A stretch of DNA of 61,760 nucleotides from Bacteroidales bacterium UBA5072 (GTDB lineage Bacteria; Bacteroidota; Bacteroidia; Bacteroidales; UBA10428): assembly GCA_002415855.1 (NCBI GenBank), contig DIAS01000141.1, forward strand, positions 27,740-89,499, in the 5' to 3' direction. Under the pieces are notes generated by a model. The model was not told where the DNA came from and did not search any database. It saw only the letters and a list, made by a program, of their open reading frames with translations. The position numbers and the translations under genes were made by a program. Shown here one piece after another: positions 1 to 8,561 of this stretch. Every line of letters starts with the position of its first letter. The stretch's first letter is position 1.

Positions 1-471
1 GACAGCGCGGATATGGAACTTGGGAATGACACGATAATAGCGCCGGGTACCACCATAACCTTATCACCCGATAGTACCTATACAGCATACCAGTGGTCAA
101 CAGGTTCCACAAGCAGAACCATTGAGGTGAACCAGGCAGGGGTATATACCCTCACAGTCACCAATGAATATGGATGCACCTCCACAGATGAGATCGAGGT
201 TATTGTGGATATCGGGATACCCAACTTCTTCACTCCTGATGGTGATGGTTATAACGACACCTGGGATATCCCCTTTCTGATTGCTGAACCCGATGCGAAA
301 ATATCGGTATACGACAGGTTTGGCAATTTACTAACCCGGTATAAAGCTGCTGAAGGAGGCTGGGATGGCAGAAGTAACGGCAGGGAGATGCCAACCGGCA
401 CCTATTGGTATATTATCGAGGTCCCAGGTACTGATAAACCCTTTAAAGGTCATGTGACCATAAAACGATGA
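1..471 (+). CDS. Gliding-motility-associated C-terminal (T9SS type B sorting) domain protein, 5' partial
   Basis: The reading frame is open from the first base, so only the last 156 codons of a larger secreted protein are visible. The first part reads as an Ig-like/PKD-like beta repeat (SPDSTYTAYQWSTG..., YTLTVTNEYGC). The last 80 residues are the CHU_C-type domain: IPNFFTPDGDGYNDTWDI, then ISVYDRFGNLL, then a GWDGR motif and a GTYWYIIEV strand, ending in KGHVTIKR. That domain is known to direct export and attachment through the type IX secretion system. The gene next door, four bases downstream, is a PorP/SprF protein, the usual partner of SprB-like adhesins and other type B cargo. The N-terminal adhesin or enzyme part lies outside the window, so the cargo function is unknown. 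Confidence 0.88.
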   Translation, partial: DSADMELGNDTIIAPGTTITLSPDSTYTAYQWSTGSTSRTIEVNQAGVYTLTVTNEYGCTSTDEIEVIVDIGIPNFFTPDGDGYNDTWDIPFLIAEPDAKISVYDRFGNLLTRYKAAEGGWDGRSNGREMPTGTYWYIIEVPGTDKPFKGHVTIKR

Positions 472-475
472 ATGC

Positions 476-1402
476 ATGAGGGGTTTCATTTCAATTGCAA
501 TGCTTTTTCTGATGCATGTAATGAATGCCCAGCCATTAGCACGCTACAACCTGTATCCGTTCAATCGTGATTTTGCAAATCCGGCAGCGACAGGGCTGTC
601 AAATTGCCTTGAACTGAACGTAACTGACCAGCATCAATGGGCAGGCATTGAGGACGCCCCTAATATCCAATCATTCAGCATCCAGAAAGGTCTGGGGTTT
701 TCAGAGACCAGGAAACACGGATTAGGAGCAAACTTTGTCAGGGATGCTAATGGTCCCTCAAAAAGTCTGGGAGGCGAGCTTCTTTATTCCTTTCAAATGC
801 TCATCGGACGAAGCCGGACAACTTGGGTGAGCTTTGGGTTATCAGGCAATTTTGAACAGCGTAAGTTAGATGAGAGCGGGTTTACGCCGGTATTCGATCC
901 CGGTATAACAGGAGGTGTGGTCCAGGAAATTGCCTATAATGCTTCAACAGGTATGTATGTTTATAGCACTAAGTACTTTGCTGGCCTTGCCTTGTATAAC
1001 CTGCTGCCTGTAAACAATAATCTTGGCCAGGGATATGGAGGTGACAGGTATTTTATATCATTCCAGGGAGGATACCTTTTTACCAGTCGAACTTCATCGG
1101 CATCGCTACAAACCTCAATACAGGGAAGCCTGGGAAACCATGTATATCAGTTCGATCTTAACAACAACATACTGTTTAATAACAATTTGTGGTTAGGATT
1201 GACACTCCGGAAATACCTGGGAGATTTTGAATCGGCAGGGCAAAATGCCATTCTATTTGTCGGGTACCACTGGAAGAACTGGAGTTTTTGCTATGATTAT
1301 AATTTCGATATAAACGGTACCCAGTTCCATCATTATGGAACCCATCAGCTATCGTTGGGTTTTAAGATCTGTAAGGACAGCTTCAATTGTCCGGCATATT
1401 GA
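476..1402 (+). CDS. PorP/SprF family type IX secretion system membrane protein
   Basis: A 308-residue protein with an N-terminal signal peptide ending at about Ala-18/Gln-19 (MLFLMHVMNAQ). The mature start PLARYNLYPFNRDFANPAATGL matches the family pattern of a short N-terminus followed by an N-P-A-x-x-G motif. The rest alternates aromatic and glycine-rich strands (YFAGLALYNLLP, YFISFQGGYLF, LGLTLRKY) expected of an outer-membrane beta-barrel of roughly 14 strands. Its length is usual for the family. PorP/SprF proteins sit in the outer membrane and help particular type B cargo proteins cross or attach. The ATG lies four bases after the stop of the cargo-type gene, so the two are probably co-transcribed and function as a pair. 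Confidence 0.9.
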   Translation: MRGFISIAMLFLMHVMNAQPLARYNLYPFNRDFANPAATGLSNCLELNVTDQHQWAGIEDAPNIQSFSIQKGLGFSETRKHGLGANFVRDANGPSKSLGGELLYSFQMLIGRSRTTWVSFGLSGNFEQRKLDESGFTPVFDPGITGGVVQEIAYNASTGMYVYSTKYFAGLALYNLLPVNNNLGQGYGGDRYFISFQGGYLFTSRTSSASLQTSIQGSLGNHVYQFDLNNNILFNNNLWLGLTLRKYLGDFESAGQNAILFVGYHWKNWSFCYDYNFDINGTQFHHYGTHQLSLGFKICKDSFNCPAY

Positions 1403-1662
1403 GAACGGTGAACAGGTTACCTGCAAAGGATCAAAATAAGGATAAATATTCCATTTCCGCTTATCGGTTTTTAAGAAAAGATTCCTATCTTTTATGTGAA
1501 TTTGTTTTGGGGAATATGTGCGTTGATTGTGTGTTAAGTAGAGCAGCAAAATAATTGAATTTCGGGTTCTTCATCGCTTTTGTACCAGCTACATGAATAT
1601 TTAACGTTTAGCGCTAAAATATTTGTTCTTGTACTGATATCTAAACACTTAAATCTTAAGCT

Positions 1663-3459
1663 ATGAAAAAGTCTACTAAATTGCTGTTCACAGTTTTAAT
1701 TTTTATGATGGCCGGACGGTTATGTTTCGCCCAGGGTTTTTACGATAATTTTTCCTGGGGTAGTTTTAACGGTAAGACCTTTATAACTGCAAGTAAAGAC
1801 CAGAAAGAACAAGGACCCTGTCACATTTTTGCAGCATTGGCACAGGTCGAATCGATGTATGAGCTGCTCTATTTCAGACCCGGATCAACCAGCCTTGATC
1901 TGTCAGAATATCAGATGTATTCGCGTTGTATTGAAGCCGGAGCCGGAACTGTACCTCACTTTAATGTATATCCCTTTTTGGCCAATACGGGAGTGGTGGA
2001 AGAATCCTGTCCGGGATATGATTATCATGCAACCAATGGCTCTTATTACAATCCCTGTGCAACCGGTGCAAGCTCCCCGTGCTGCATTACACCCACCTGT
2101 CCAACCAGGTATAAGATTTCCTGGCATCCTATTAATTTAGCAGCATTAAACACACAAAAAATTCAGGATTCAATTTTTGCAAAAGGACCGATTCAGCTGT
2201 TTTTTCATACACCCCTTGCCCATGGTGATGCCAACCACGCCTATCTTTTATATGGTTGGACAAAAGCTGATGGAACACTTAAATGGATTTTTAAGGACAG
2301 CTGGCCCTTAGCTCCCGATATTGCATTCAAAATATCCGTAGCATCGCTTAATCTGCCACAGCTATTTGCAAATAACCCGGCATTTGTCGCCAAGATTGCT
2401 ACCGTAGTTAACAGGTATACAAATGACGGCGCGGGTAATTGGACGCTGGCGAATGTAACCAGAAGCTGTAACGCAGATTATGATGGTGACGGCTATTGCT
2501 TTTGGGGAATAGGAACTAAACCATGTTCCCATGGAGGTCAGAGCCAACAGGATTTCAATGACTATGACAATACCAAAGGCCCATTACTGGCAAATGGCTA
2601 TGCAATGCCTTTGCCAAATGTATCAGCTCCATTAGGACAAATGACAATATATGGACCAAACCAAACCGGAAATTGTAGTGTGGGTCATACGTTAAATAGT
2701 TCATATTGGAAAAACATTACAGGAGACCAGATTGACTGGGTACCATACTCAGGGAGCACACCTACCGCAAATACAGGTCCGGACGCTAGTGCACCCGGAG
2801 CAATGGGATTATATCTTTATCTTGAAGCGACTGGTGGATGCTATGGTCAAACCGGAATCGTTGAAAGCAAGTATCACTTTTATATTCCAACCGGTACCAG
2901 TAATTATTCCCTGAATTATTATTACCATATGTACGGCAGTACAATGGGTACACTAAAAGTTAAAATTCAAGTCTACCCCAATACCACCTGGGTTGAACGA
3001 GGTATCGTTAAATCCGGCAATAAGGGGAACAGTTGGTTTAACGAAGTAATCAGTTTAAGCGAATTCAAAGGTCAGTATATTAAGATACGGTTTGAAGGTG
3101 TTACAGGCTATGGAGAATATAGCGATATGGCCATTCAGAATATCTCAATTCCCTTAAGCGGAGGTCTTAAAAGTACAATGGTTGAGAATTCAAATCAGGT
3201 CAATGAAATGGTTGGCCAGGATCAGGAATTTACACTTTTCCCCAATCCAACAACCAATCAGTTGCATATTCAAACGATGGAATCAATGGATTATAATTTA
3301 TCCATTTATACCAATACAGGAAAACTTATATACAATAGAAAACTTACCTCAAGTCAGGTTATTGATGTCGGCATGCTTCCAAAGGGCAATTATATCGTCC
3401 GGATTAAATATAAAACTTCCGGTAACAAAGTATTTACACAGAAACTGACTATCAATTAG
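1663..3459 (+). CDS. Secreted papain-like (C1-type) protein with T9SS type A sorting domain
   Basis: A 598-residue protein with a signal peptide (1-23, cleavage after CFAQ). Residues about 40-230 resemble C1 papain/bleomycin-hydrolase peptidases. DQKEQGPCHIFAA fits the oxyanion-Gln/catalytic-Cys segment (Gln-47, Cys-53), NHAYLLYGW supplies His-192, and WIFKDSWP is the third motif, with Asp-212 where papain has Asn. The Trp that normally follows the Cys is His. Around residue 270 there is a calcium-loop-like DYDGDGY motif, followed by a beta-rich MAM/jelly-roll-like region. The C-terminus is a type A sorting domain (FTLFPNPTTNQLHI... to KVFTQKLTIN). It is probably exported and attached to the surface through type IX secretion. 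Activity is uncertain because two conserved positions differ. Confidence 0.72.
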   Translation: MKKSTKLLFTVLIFMMAGRLCFAQGFYDNFSWGSFNGKTFITASKDQKEQGPCHIFAALAQVESMYELLYFRPGSTSLDLSEYQMYSRCIEAGAGTVPHFNVYPFLANTGVVEESCPGYDYHATNGSYYNPCATGASSPCCITPTCPTRYKISWHPINLAALNTQKIQDSIFAKGPIQLFFHTPLAHGDANHAYLLYGWTKADGTLKWIFKDSWPLAPDIAFKISVASLNLPQLFANNPAFVAKIATVVNRYTNDGAGNWTLANVTRSCNADYDGDGYCFWGIGTKPCSHGGQSQQDFNDYDNTKGPLLANGYAMPLPNVSAPLGQMTIYGPNQTGNCSVGHTLNSSYWKNITGDQIDWVPYSGSTPTANTGPDASAPGAMGLYLYLEATGGCYGQTGIVESKYHFYIPTGTSNYSLNYYYHMYGSTMGTLKVKIQVYPNTTWVERGIVKSGNKGNSWFNEVISLSEFKGQYIKIRFEGVTGYGEYSDMAIQNISIPLSGGLKSTMVENSNQVNEMVGQDQEFTLFPNPTTNQLHIQTMESMDYNLSIYTNTGKLIYNRKLTSSQVIDVGMLPKGNYIVRIKYKTSGNKVFTQKLTIN

Positions 3460-3508
3460 TTGGCCCCATTTCATCCTTAAGATCGCCGTAAGACAATTCC
3501 TTCAAAGA

Positions 3509-3549
3509 TATCCCGGTAGTGATTACATATTACCGGGATACTTTGTTTT
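3509..3549 (+). terminator. Probable intrinsic terminator after the papain-like gene
   Basis: The inverted repeat tatcccggta (3509-3518) / taccgggata (3531-3540) is a perfect 10-bp stem with a 12-base loop. It is followed by the T-rich run ctttgtttt. It sits 50 bases after the stop codon at 3459, in the expected orientation. Confidence 0.65.
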
Positions 3550-3600
3550 GATATGACAACCTTGGTTAAAGATACCTGATCGGGAATATTGAAGCGAATA

Positions 3601-3631
3601 TTTACTTTTCTGAAGGAATGATATAAATTTG
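3601..3631 (+). promoter_or_regulatory. Candidate Bacteroidota promoter for the GH26 gene
   Basis: TAAATTTG at 3624-3631 matches the Bacteroidota -7 consensus TAnnTTTG. A TTTA sits at 3601-3604, 19 bases upstream, as an imperfect -33 TTTG. The predicted start near 3638 leaves a leader of about 26 bases before the ATG at 3664. Confidence 0.45.
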
Positions 3632-3663
3632 ATGAGGTTTGTTTTTATTCAAAATTCAGAAAC

Positions 3664-4857
3664 ATGTTCGCAGTTGCAAACTCCATTCTTGTCAGCTATC
3701 TCCGGATTAACCTGGCAGTTCTTGCAGCTTTTGTTGCCCTTAATTCCTGTCAGCCAACTTCACGAAAACCTGAAGCACCAGCTGCTGATACTGTTTTATT
3801 GAGCCTTTCCGAGGAAAAACCGGTGGATTCCCATTTAACCCGGGAAACCAAAGCGTTGTGGATCAACCTCAAACTTCTTCAGGGCAAGGGAATTCTTTTC
3901 GGGCAACAGGATGCAACCGTCTCAGGTGTCGACGGCATTTTATCCGGGAACAATTCAGATGTGAAGATGGTTACCGGAACCCACCCTGCCCTGTATGGCT
4001 GGGAGATTGCCGGAGCCGGCCATGAAGCCAATATCGACAGCATTCCTCTTGAGACCGTCCGGCAATGCATGATTGAGGCGTATGAACGCGGCGGGATCAA
4101 TACCGTTACCTGGCACATGGGCAATCCGGTTACAGGAGGCAGTGCCCTGGATGTCTTTCCTGCCCTGCAGCAGATCCTGCCCGACAGCAGCCGGCATGAT
4201 TCTTACAAATCGGAATTAAAACAGGTTGCAGCCTTTTTTCTTAAGATAAGGACTACCGGAGGCATCCTGGTCCCGGTTATATTCAGACCTTTTCCGGAAA
4301 ACAACGGGAACTGGTTCTGGTGGGGAAAAGGCCGTTGCACGCCGGAGGAATACATCCGGTTGTGGCGCTTCACCGTGACTTATCTGAGGGATTCCCTCCA
4401 GGTTCATAACCTGTTGTTCACTTATTCAACCGATATGTTTGAAAACCAGCAGCAATACCTCGAAAGGTACCCCGGAGATGCGTGGGTGGATATTCTGGGA
4501 TGCGAGAATTACTGGGACTTTCAGGCCGGTGCCTCAGTTTCAAATGGTATAGCCCAACTGAGAATGCTGGTTGAAATGGCAATGCAAAGGAAGAAACTGG
4601 CTGCACTGACAGAATGCGGATTTGAAGGTGTACCGGTTAGAAACTGGTGGACACAATTTCTTTTGACACCCATCAGGAAGGATTCAATGGCAAGGAATAT
4701 TTCATACCTCATGGTGTGGCGCAACACAAACAGGAAACATTATTATACCCCGTTTCCTGAACAAAAAAGTGCAATGGATTTTATAGCTTTTGAGCAGGAT
4801 ACATTTACCATTTTCGAGAAGGATTTGAAAGGAATATATGATTGGTCTCAAAAATGA
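3664..4857 (+). CDS. Glycoside hydrolase family 26 lipoprotein, beta-mannanase-like
   Basis: A 397-residue protein. The N-terminus is a lipoprotein signal with lipobox VALNSC, so the mature enzyme is probably membrane-anchored. The GH26 fold is visible from about residue 65: GILFGQQDATVSG, the HPALYGWEIAG strand, then GGINTVTWHMGNP. The acid/base motif reads RPFPENNGNWFWWG with Glu-212, and the probable nucleophile is Glu-317 in ALTECGF. GH26 enzymes hydrolyse beta-1,4-mannan and related beta-glycans. The position before the acid/base Glu, normally His (RPFHE), is Pro-211, which is unusual and could alter activity or specificity. The gene stands alone with its own candidate promoter, not in a polysaccharide utilization locus. 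Confidence 0.85.
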   Translation: MFAVANSILVSYLRINLAVLAAFVALNSCQPTSRKPEAPAADTVLLSLSEEKPVDSHLTRETKALWINLKLLQGKGILFGQQDATVSGVDGILSGNNSDVKMVTGTHPALYGWEIAGAGHEANIDSIPLETVRQCMIEAYERGGINTVTWHMGNPVTGGSALDVFPALQQILPDSSRHDSYKSELKQVAAFFLKIRTTGGILVPVIFRPFPENNGNWFWWGKGRCTPEEYIRLWRFTVTYLRDSLQVHNLLFTYSTDMFENQQQYLERYPGDAWVDILGCENYWDFQAGASVSNGIAQLRMLVEMAMQRKKLAALTECGFEGVPVRNWWTQFLLTPIRKDSMARNISYLMVWRNTNRKHYYTPFPEQKSAMDFIAFEQDTFTIFEKDLKGIYDWSQK

Positions 4858-4858
4858 G

Positions 4859-4919
4859 CTTCGACTTCGCTCAGCCCGATATGCAAGTCACCCTGAACGG
4901 AGTCGAAGGGCATGACTTG
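4859..4919. repeat. REP-like palindromic intergenic element
   Basis: gcttcgacttcgctcag (4859-4875) and ctgaacggagtcgaagg (4892-4908) form a near-perfect inverted repeat. A second pair, caagtca (4884-4890) and tgacttg (4913-4919), brackets the right arm. The element fills the 69-base gap between two convergent genes. The word cttcgact.cgctcag recurs between genes of many Bacteroidota, so this is probably a dispersed palindromic unit that could also act as a bidirectional terminator. Confidence 0.65.
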
Positions 4920-4926
4920 TTTCATT

Positions 4927-6099
4927 CTACAACCTTTCCTTCAACATACCTACCAATTCACCCTTTTCAAATTTAACCGGGTTGGCTTTGTTGTCCGTGA
5001 TCTCCGCAATCCGGTCAAGATCGGATGCTGAAATTCCAAATCCGCCTAAACGACTGATCTGCAGTTTTTCAATCAGACTATCAAGATAATCTGCCACAAA
5101 CTCCAAATACCATTGCCGGTTCTTACCTGTGGTCCCGGATAATAACTTGCCCAGTGATTCATATTTGTGGTGTGCACGTGAAGTGCCATCCTGCTTTAAC
5201 AGCGCTTTAATGTTATACCGGTTCACCACACCCATCATGGTTCCGCAGATCACACCGTGGGGAACGTTGAACAAACCTCCAACTGATGAAGCAAACCCGT
5301 GAATTAGTCCCAATCCGGCATTAGCAAGCGTTATGCCCGATAAAAGAGCTGCATAGGCTAAACCGGTGCGGGCTTCCATATCCTCGCCATGCTTTACTGC
5401 CTTTTCCAGACAGGAATGGATCTTACTGATACCTTCCAGCGCCAGGGTGTCTGTAATGGGATTTGCTTTTACGGAGAGGTATGATTCAACCAGTTGGGTG
5501 AAGGCATCCATTCCACTGGAGGCGGTAAGGTTTGGGGGACAACTGCGCGTCAGTTCCGGATCAACAATGGCCATGTCAGGCACCAGGTTTTCATGGCGCA
5601 GGGAGCGTTTATATCCGTTGATGCCAGTTTCGGCAAGTACAGCGTTGGAAGTCGCTTCACTTCCGGTACCTGATGTTGTAGGTATGGCAATGAATGTCGT
5701 TTTGATTCCGGGATGGGTCTTTGTTCCCACGCCCTCAAGGTAATCCCTGACGGAACCTTCAAGAGGCAGCATGGAAGATACTGCTTTGCCGGTGTCAACC
5801 ACACTACCTCCGCCTATTGCAATGAGCAGCCCCAATTCCAAACGACGGTAACGATCCGCAATCCTGTCGATTTCAGCAGGCGATGGTTCCCTATCAACCC
5901 TGTCGAAGTGGAGGGTAAATCCCTCCTTTTGCAGTCTTAACATAATTTTCCCAATGCCCGGGTAAAGCATATACGACCTGGAACCCGTGATTACCAGGAT
6001 CCTGCGTCCCCTGTTCCTTAATAAACCCGGGAGTTCCGCTAGCTGTCCCGCACCGAATAGGATTCTGGGAGTGCGGATAAGACCAAACTGGTTCACCAT
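4927..6099 (-). CDS. Iron-containing alcohol dehydrogenase family protein
   Basis: A 390-residue protein of the group III (iron-type) alcohol dehydrogenase family. The N-terminal Rossmann-like half has the NAD(P)-binding stretch LLIAIGGGSVVDTGKAV and the TTSGTGSEAT motif. The C-terminal half carries the metal site. In family members such as lactaldehyde reductase FucO the ligands are Asp, His, His, His. Here they correspond to Asp-198, Gln-202 (DAFTQ), His-267 and His-281 (NVPHG), so one His ligand is Gln, and the second His of the HxxAH motif is Ser-271. It likely reduces an aldehyde or oxidises an alcohol with NAD(P), but the substrate cannot be read. Its ATGGTGA start overlaps the upstream monooxygenase stop by seven bases, implying translational coupling. 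Confidence 0.88.
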   Translation of the reverse strand: MVNQFGLIRTPRILFGAGQLAELPGLLRNRGRRILVITGSRSYMLYPGIGKIMLRLQKEGFTLHFDRVDREPSPAEIDRIADRYRRLELGLLIAIGGGSVVDTGKAVSSMLPLEGSVRDYLEGVGTKTHPGIKTTFIAIPTTSGTGSEATSNAVLAETGINGYKRSLRHENLVPDMAIVDPELTRSCPPNLTASSGMDAFTQLVESYLSVKANPITDTLALEGISKIHSCLEKAVKHGEDMEARTGLAYAALLSGITLANAGLGLIHGFASSVGGLFNVPHGVICGTMMGVVNRYNIKALLKQDGTSRAHHKYESLGKLLSGTTGKNRQWYLEFVADYLDSLIEKLQISRLGGFGISASDLDRIAEITDNKANPVKFEKGELVGMLKERL

Positions 6100-6401
6100 T
6101 GCGCCTTATCAACCGGACAGATGATGGTATGCCTTATTCCCTGCCGTGGCTGTGCCATCCAGTCAGCTACGGTATCACGCCACTTGAGATAGTGCGCCGT
6201 ATTCTTGTGCGCACCGGCAGCCTCTTCGGATTCATAGGCTTCATAAAGAGTAAATTTTACCGGGTTATCAGCATCCCTTAAAATATCAAACCTGAGGTTG
6301 CCCGGCTCCTTTACCGAGTGCTCATGGTTTTCGACAGTCGCAGAAATGAAATTCTCAACAAAAGGTTCTTTGACCCATACGTGAACAAGCGTGACGATCA
6401 T
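6093..6401 (-). CDS. Antibiotic biosynthesis monooxygenase (ABM) domain protein, LsrG/YgiN-like
   Basis: A 102-residue single-domain protein with the dimeric alpha/beta-barrel pattern: beta strand IVTLVHVWVK, helix VENFISATVENHEHS, strand NLRFDILRD, strand VKFTLYEAYES, then helix AAGAHKNTAHYLKWRDTV. The E-A-Y/F-x-x-x-x-A-x-x-x-H-x-x-T-x-H-x-x-x-W pattern is typical of LsrG and YgiN quinol monooxygenases, which act without metal or cofactor. It starts inside an ATGA overlap with the S46 peptidase stop and ends inside the start of the alcohol dehydrogenase, so it belongs to one coupled operon. A role in quinone or aldehyde detoxification is inference. Confidence 0.85.
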   Translation of the reverse strand: MIVTLVHVWVKEPFVENFISATVENHEHSVKEPGNLRFDILRDADNPVKFTLYEAYESEEAAGAHKNTAHYLKWRDTVADWMAQPRQGIRHTIICPVDKAQW

Positions 6402-8557
6402 AGGTTTTTCTTTAAAATAGTCAATTCATCCAGCAGCCAGTCCGCATCAGCAAATTTATCAATTATGAAAAGAACATAACGGATATCCAGTGAAATATTA
6501 CGGCAAATACCGGGATCATAAGCGTAATCACTTATCGTACCCTCCCAGTTACGGTCGAAATTAATTCCGATGAGGTTACCTTCGGCATTCAGCACTGGGC
6601 TTCCTGAATTTCCACCCGACGTGTGGTTGGATGCAATAAAACAAACCGGGACATTGTTATTCACCGTGTAAGACCCGAAATCGCGTTGAACAAATAACTC
6701 TTTCAATTTGAGAGGCACCTGATAATCGGCAATTTCAGGATTTTCTTTTTCCATGATCCCTTTGAGGGTTGTGTAGAAACCGTAATTCACTGCATCTGAA
6801 GGTTCGTACCCTTCGACCTTGCCATAAGCCAGCCGCATGGTAAAATTGGCATCCGGATATAATACACGCGTTTTATCCATGGCCATCATACCGGTGATAT
6901 ACTTCCGGTATAACCTGTTTATCTGACGGCTCAGGCTGTCGGCTTTCACGTATACATCAAACATAAGCGTTCTTGAGAAATCACGGTAGATAACAACCAA
7001 AGGATCCGTGGATATTAACTTTCTCATGACTTCAACAGGTTTCCTGAGCATTTTTACGTATCTGGTACTGTCGGTGAAAACACTCCGGCTGAAAGCAGAA
7101 TTGATATAATCCTCATAACTGCCCTTGTATTCGTTGCTGATTGTACTGAAAAAGCCAGGATGATACCTGGGATCAGTGTTTTCAGCATAGATCCTCAACA
7201 TGGAAGGTAAGATCTGCTGATCGATTACCATGGACTCCGTTCTGAAAAATTTCACTCCTGATTGCTTCAACTGATTGCGTGCAACCTTTTGGAAAGTATC
7301 GGAGGAATCAAGCATGGCATAAAAATCTATCTGGGTTTTATTCAACAAGTCAAAAACTTCCGGAGAATTCAACAACTCGTATCCAAGGTCGTTGGCTATG
7401 TAAAGAGGTTCAAACTGGGTATACGACACACTAAATTGTTCCATCAGGGAAGAATAGCCGGCCGTATCAGCAACATTTCCATGTGCCCATTGATCAAAGG
7501 AGGATTCAAGGAGTTTCTTTCTCCGGATGGCATCTGAGCTTTCAATTCCCCTGGTAACGCCAATCCATTTCTTCCAGGAATTACTGATGCCAACATAACG
7601 GCCCGCATATTTTAACCGCGCTTCCGGTCCACGGGCCATTTCTTTTTCCAGAGCCTGCAAACGCAAAGTTCTCATTTCGATCTTCGCCGGTAATGATTTT
7701 TGACCGATCATGCGCAAAGCATCAGACGTAAGGTATTCATCCGTACGACCGGGATAACCGATCACCATAGTAAAATCGCCTTCCTTCACACCATCAGTTG
7801 ATATGGTCAAATGTTTCTTTGGTCTATAAGGCACGTTTTCAGGTGAATAGTCGGCCGGCTTATTTTCTTTATCTGCGTATATCCTGAAAAGTGAAAAATC
7901 GCCGGTATGCCTCGGCCAGATCCAGTTGTCAGTATCGCCCCCAAACCTGCCGATGGCTTCAGGCGGTGCACCCACCAGCCTCACATCCCTGAAGACCTCG
8001 TAAACGAACATATAATATTCCCTGCCGAAGTAAAACGATTTGATTTCGGCCTCATAGTGCGTACCTTCAACAGCTCTGGATTTCAGCTCCTCCATCATGG
8101 CACCTGCACGACGGTTTCTTTCCGTCTCAGGCAGTGAATCAGGAATTCCTGCCAATACCTTACCGGTCACGTCCTCTATTCGAACCAGAAAGGAGACTGA
8201 CAGACCGGGATTAGCCAGTTCTTCCTCCCTGGATCCTGCCCAGAACCCATTTGTCAGATAGTCATTTTCCACGGTGCTGTGTGCCTGTATCCTGCTGTAT
8301 CCACAGTGGTGATTGGTAATTAACAAACCATCGGGGGAGATCAGCTCACCGGTACAACCACCGCCAAAAATCACAACGGCATCTTTGATACTCGCCTGGT
8401 TGATGCTGTATATATCCTCAGGGGCAAGGCGCAGTCCTTTTTCCTGCATGTCTTTATAATTCAAGCTGTCCAACAGCAACAAATTCCACATCCCCTCACC
8501 TGCGTAAGCAGCAGTGATGAGTACAGCGGATACCAGCAATAGTGACAATCGTTTCAT
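6398..8557 (-). CDS. S46 family dipeptidyl-peptidase, DPP11-type (Asp/Glu-specific)
   Basis: A 719-residue protein from the ATG at 8557. An ATG 12 codons upstream lies in repeat sequence and would spoil the signal peptide MKRLSLLLVSAVLITAAYA. S46 peptidases are periplasmic serine exopeptidases that release dipeptides from oligopeptides in asaccharolytic Bacteroidota. The catalytic His lies in TNHHCGY (His-83/84), and the nucleophile is Ser-651 in SGGNSGSPV. Eighteen residues later is Arg-669 in NFDRNWEG. Porphyromonas DPP11 has its specificity residue Arg-673 at the same spacing from its catalytic serine, whereas DPP7 has Gly. Specificity for Asp or Glu at P1 is therefore likely. The stop overlaps the monooxygenase start (ATGA). 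Confidence 0.92.
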   Translation of the reverse strand: MKRLSLLLVSAVLITAAYAGEGMWNLLLLDSLNYKDMQEKGLRLAPEDIYSINQASIKDAVVIFGGGCTGELISPDGLLITNHHCGYSRIQAHSTVENDYLTNGFWAGSREEELANPGLSVSFLVRIEDVTGKVLAGIPDSLPETERNRRAGAMMEELKSRAVEGTHYEAEIKSFYFGREYYMFVYEVFRDVRLVGAPPEAIGRFGGDTDNWIWPRHTGDFSLFRIYADKENKPADYSPENVPYRPKKHLTISTDGVKEGDFTMVIGYPGRTDEYLTSDALRMIGQKSLPAKIEMRTLRLQALEKEMARGPEARLKYAGRYVGISNSWKKWIGVTRGIESSDAIRRKKLLESSFDQWAHGNVADTAGYSSLMEQFSVSYTQFEPLYIANDLGYELLNSPEVFDLLNKTQIDFYAMLDSSDTFQKVARNQLKQSGVKFFRTESMVIDQQILPSMLRIYAENTDPRYHPGFFSTISNEYKGSYEDYINSAFSRSVFTDSTRYVKMLRKPVEVMRKLISTDPLVVIYRDFSRTLMFDVYVKADSLSRQINRLYRKYITGMMAMDKTRVLYPDANFTMRLAYGKVEGYEPSDAVNYGFYTTLKGIMEKENPEIADYQVPLKLKELFVQRDFGSYTVNNNVPVCFIASNHTSGGNSGSPVLNAEGNLIGINFDRNWEGTISDYAYDPGICRNISLDIRYVLFIIDKFADADWLLDELTILKKNL

Positions 8558-8561
8558 CGTA

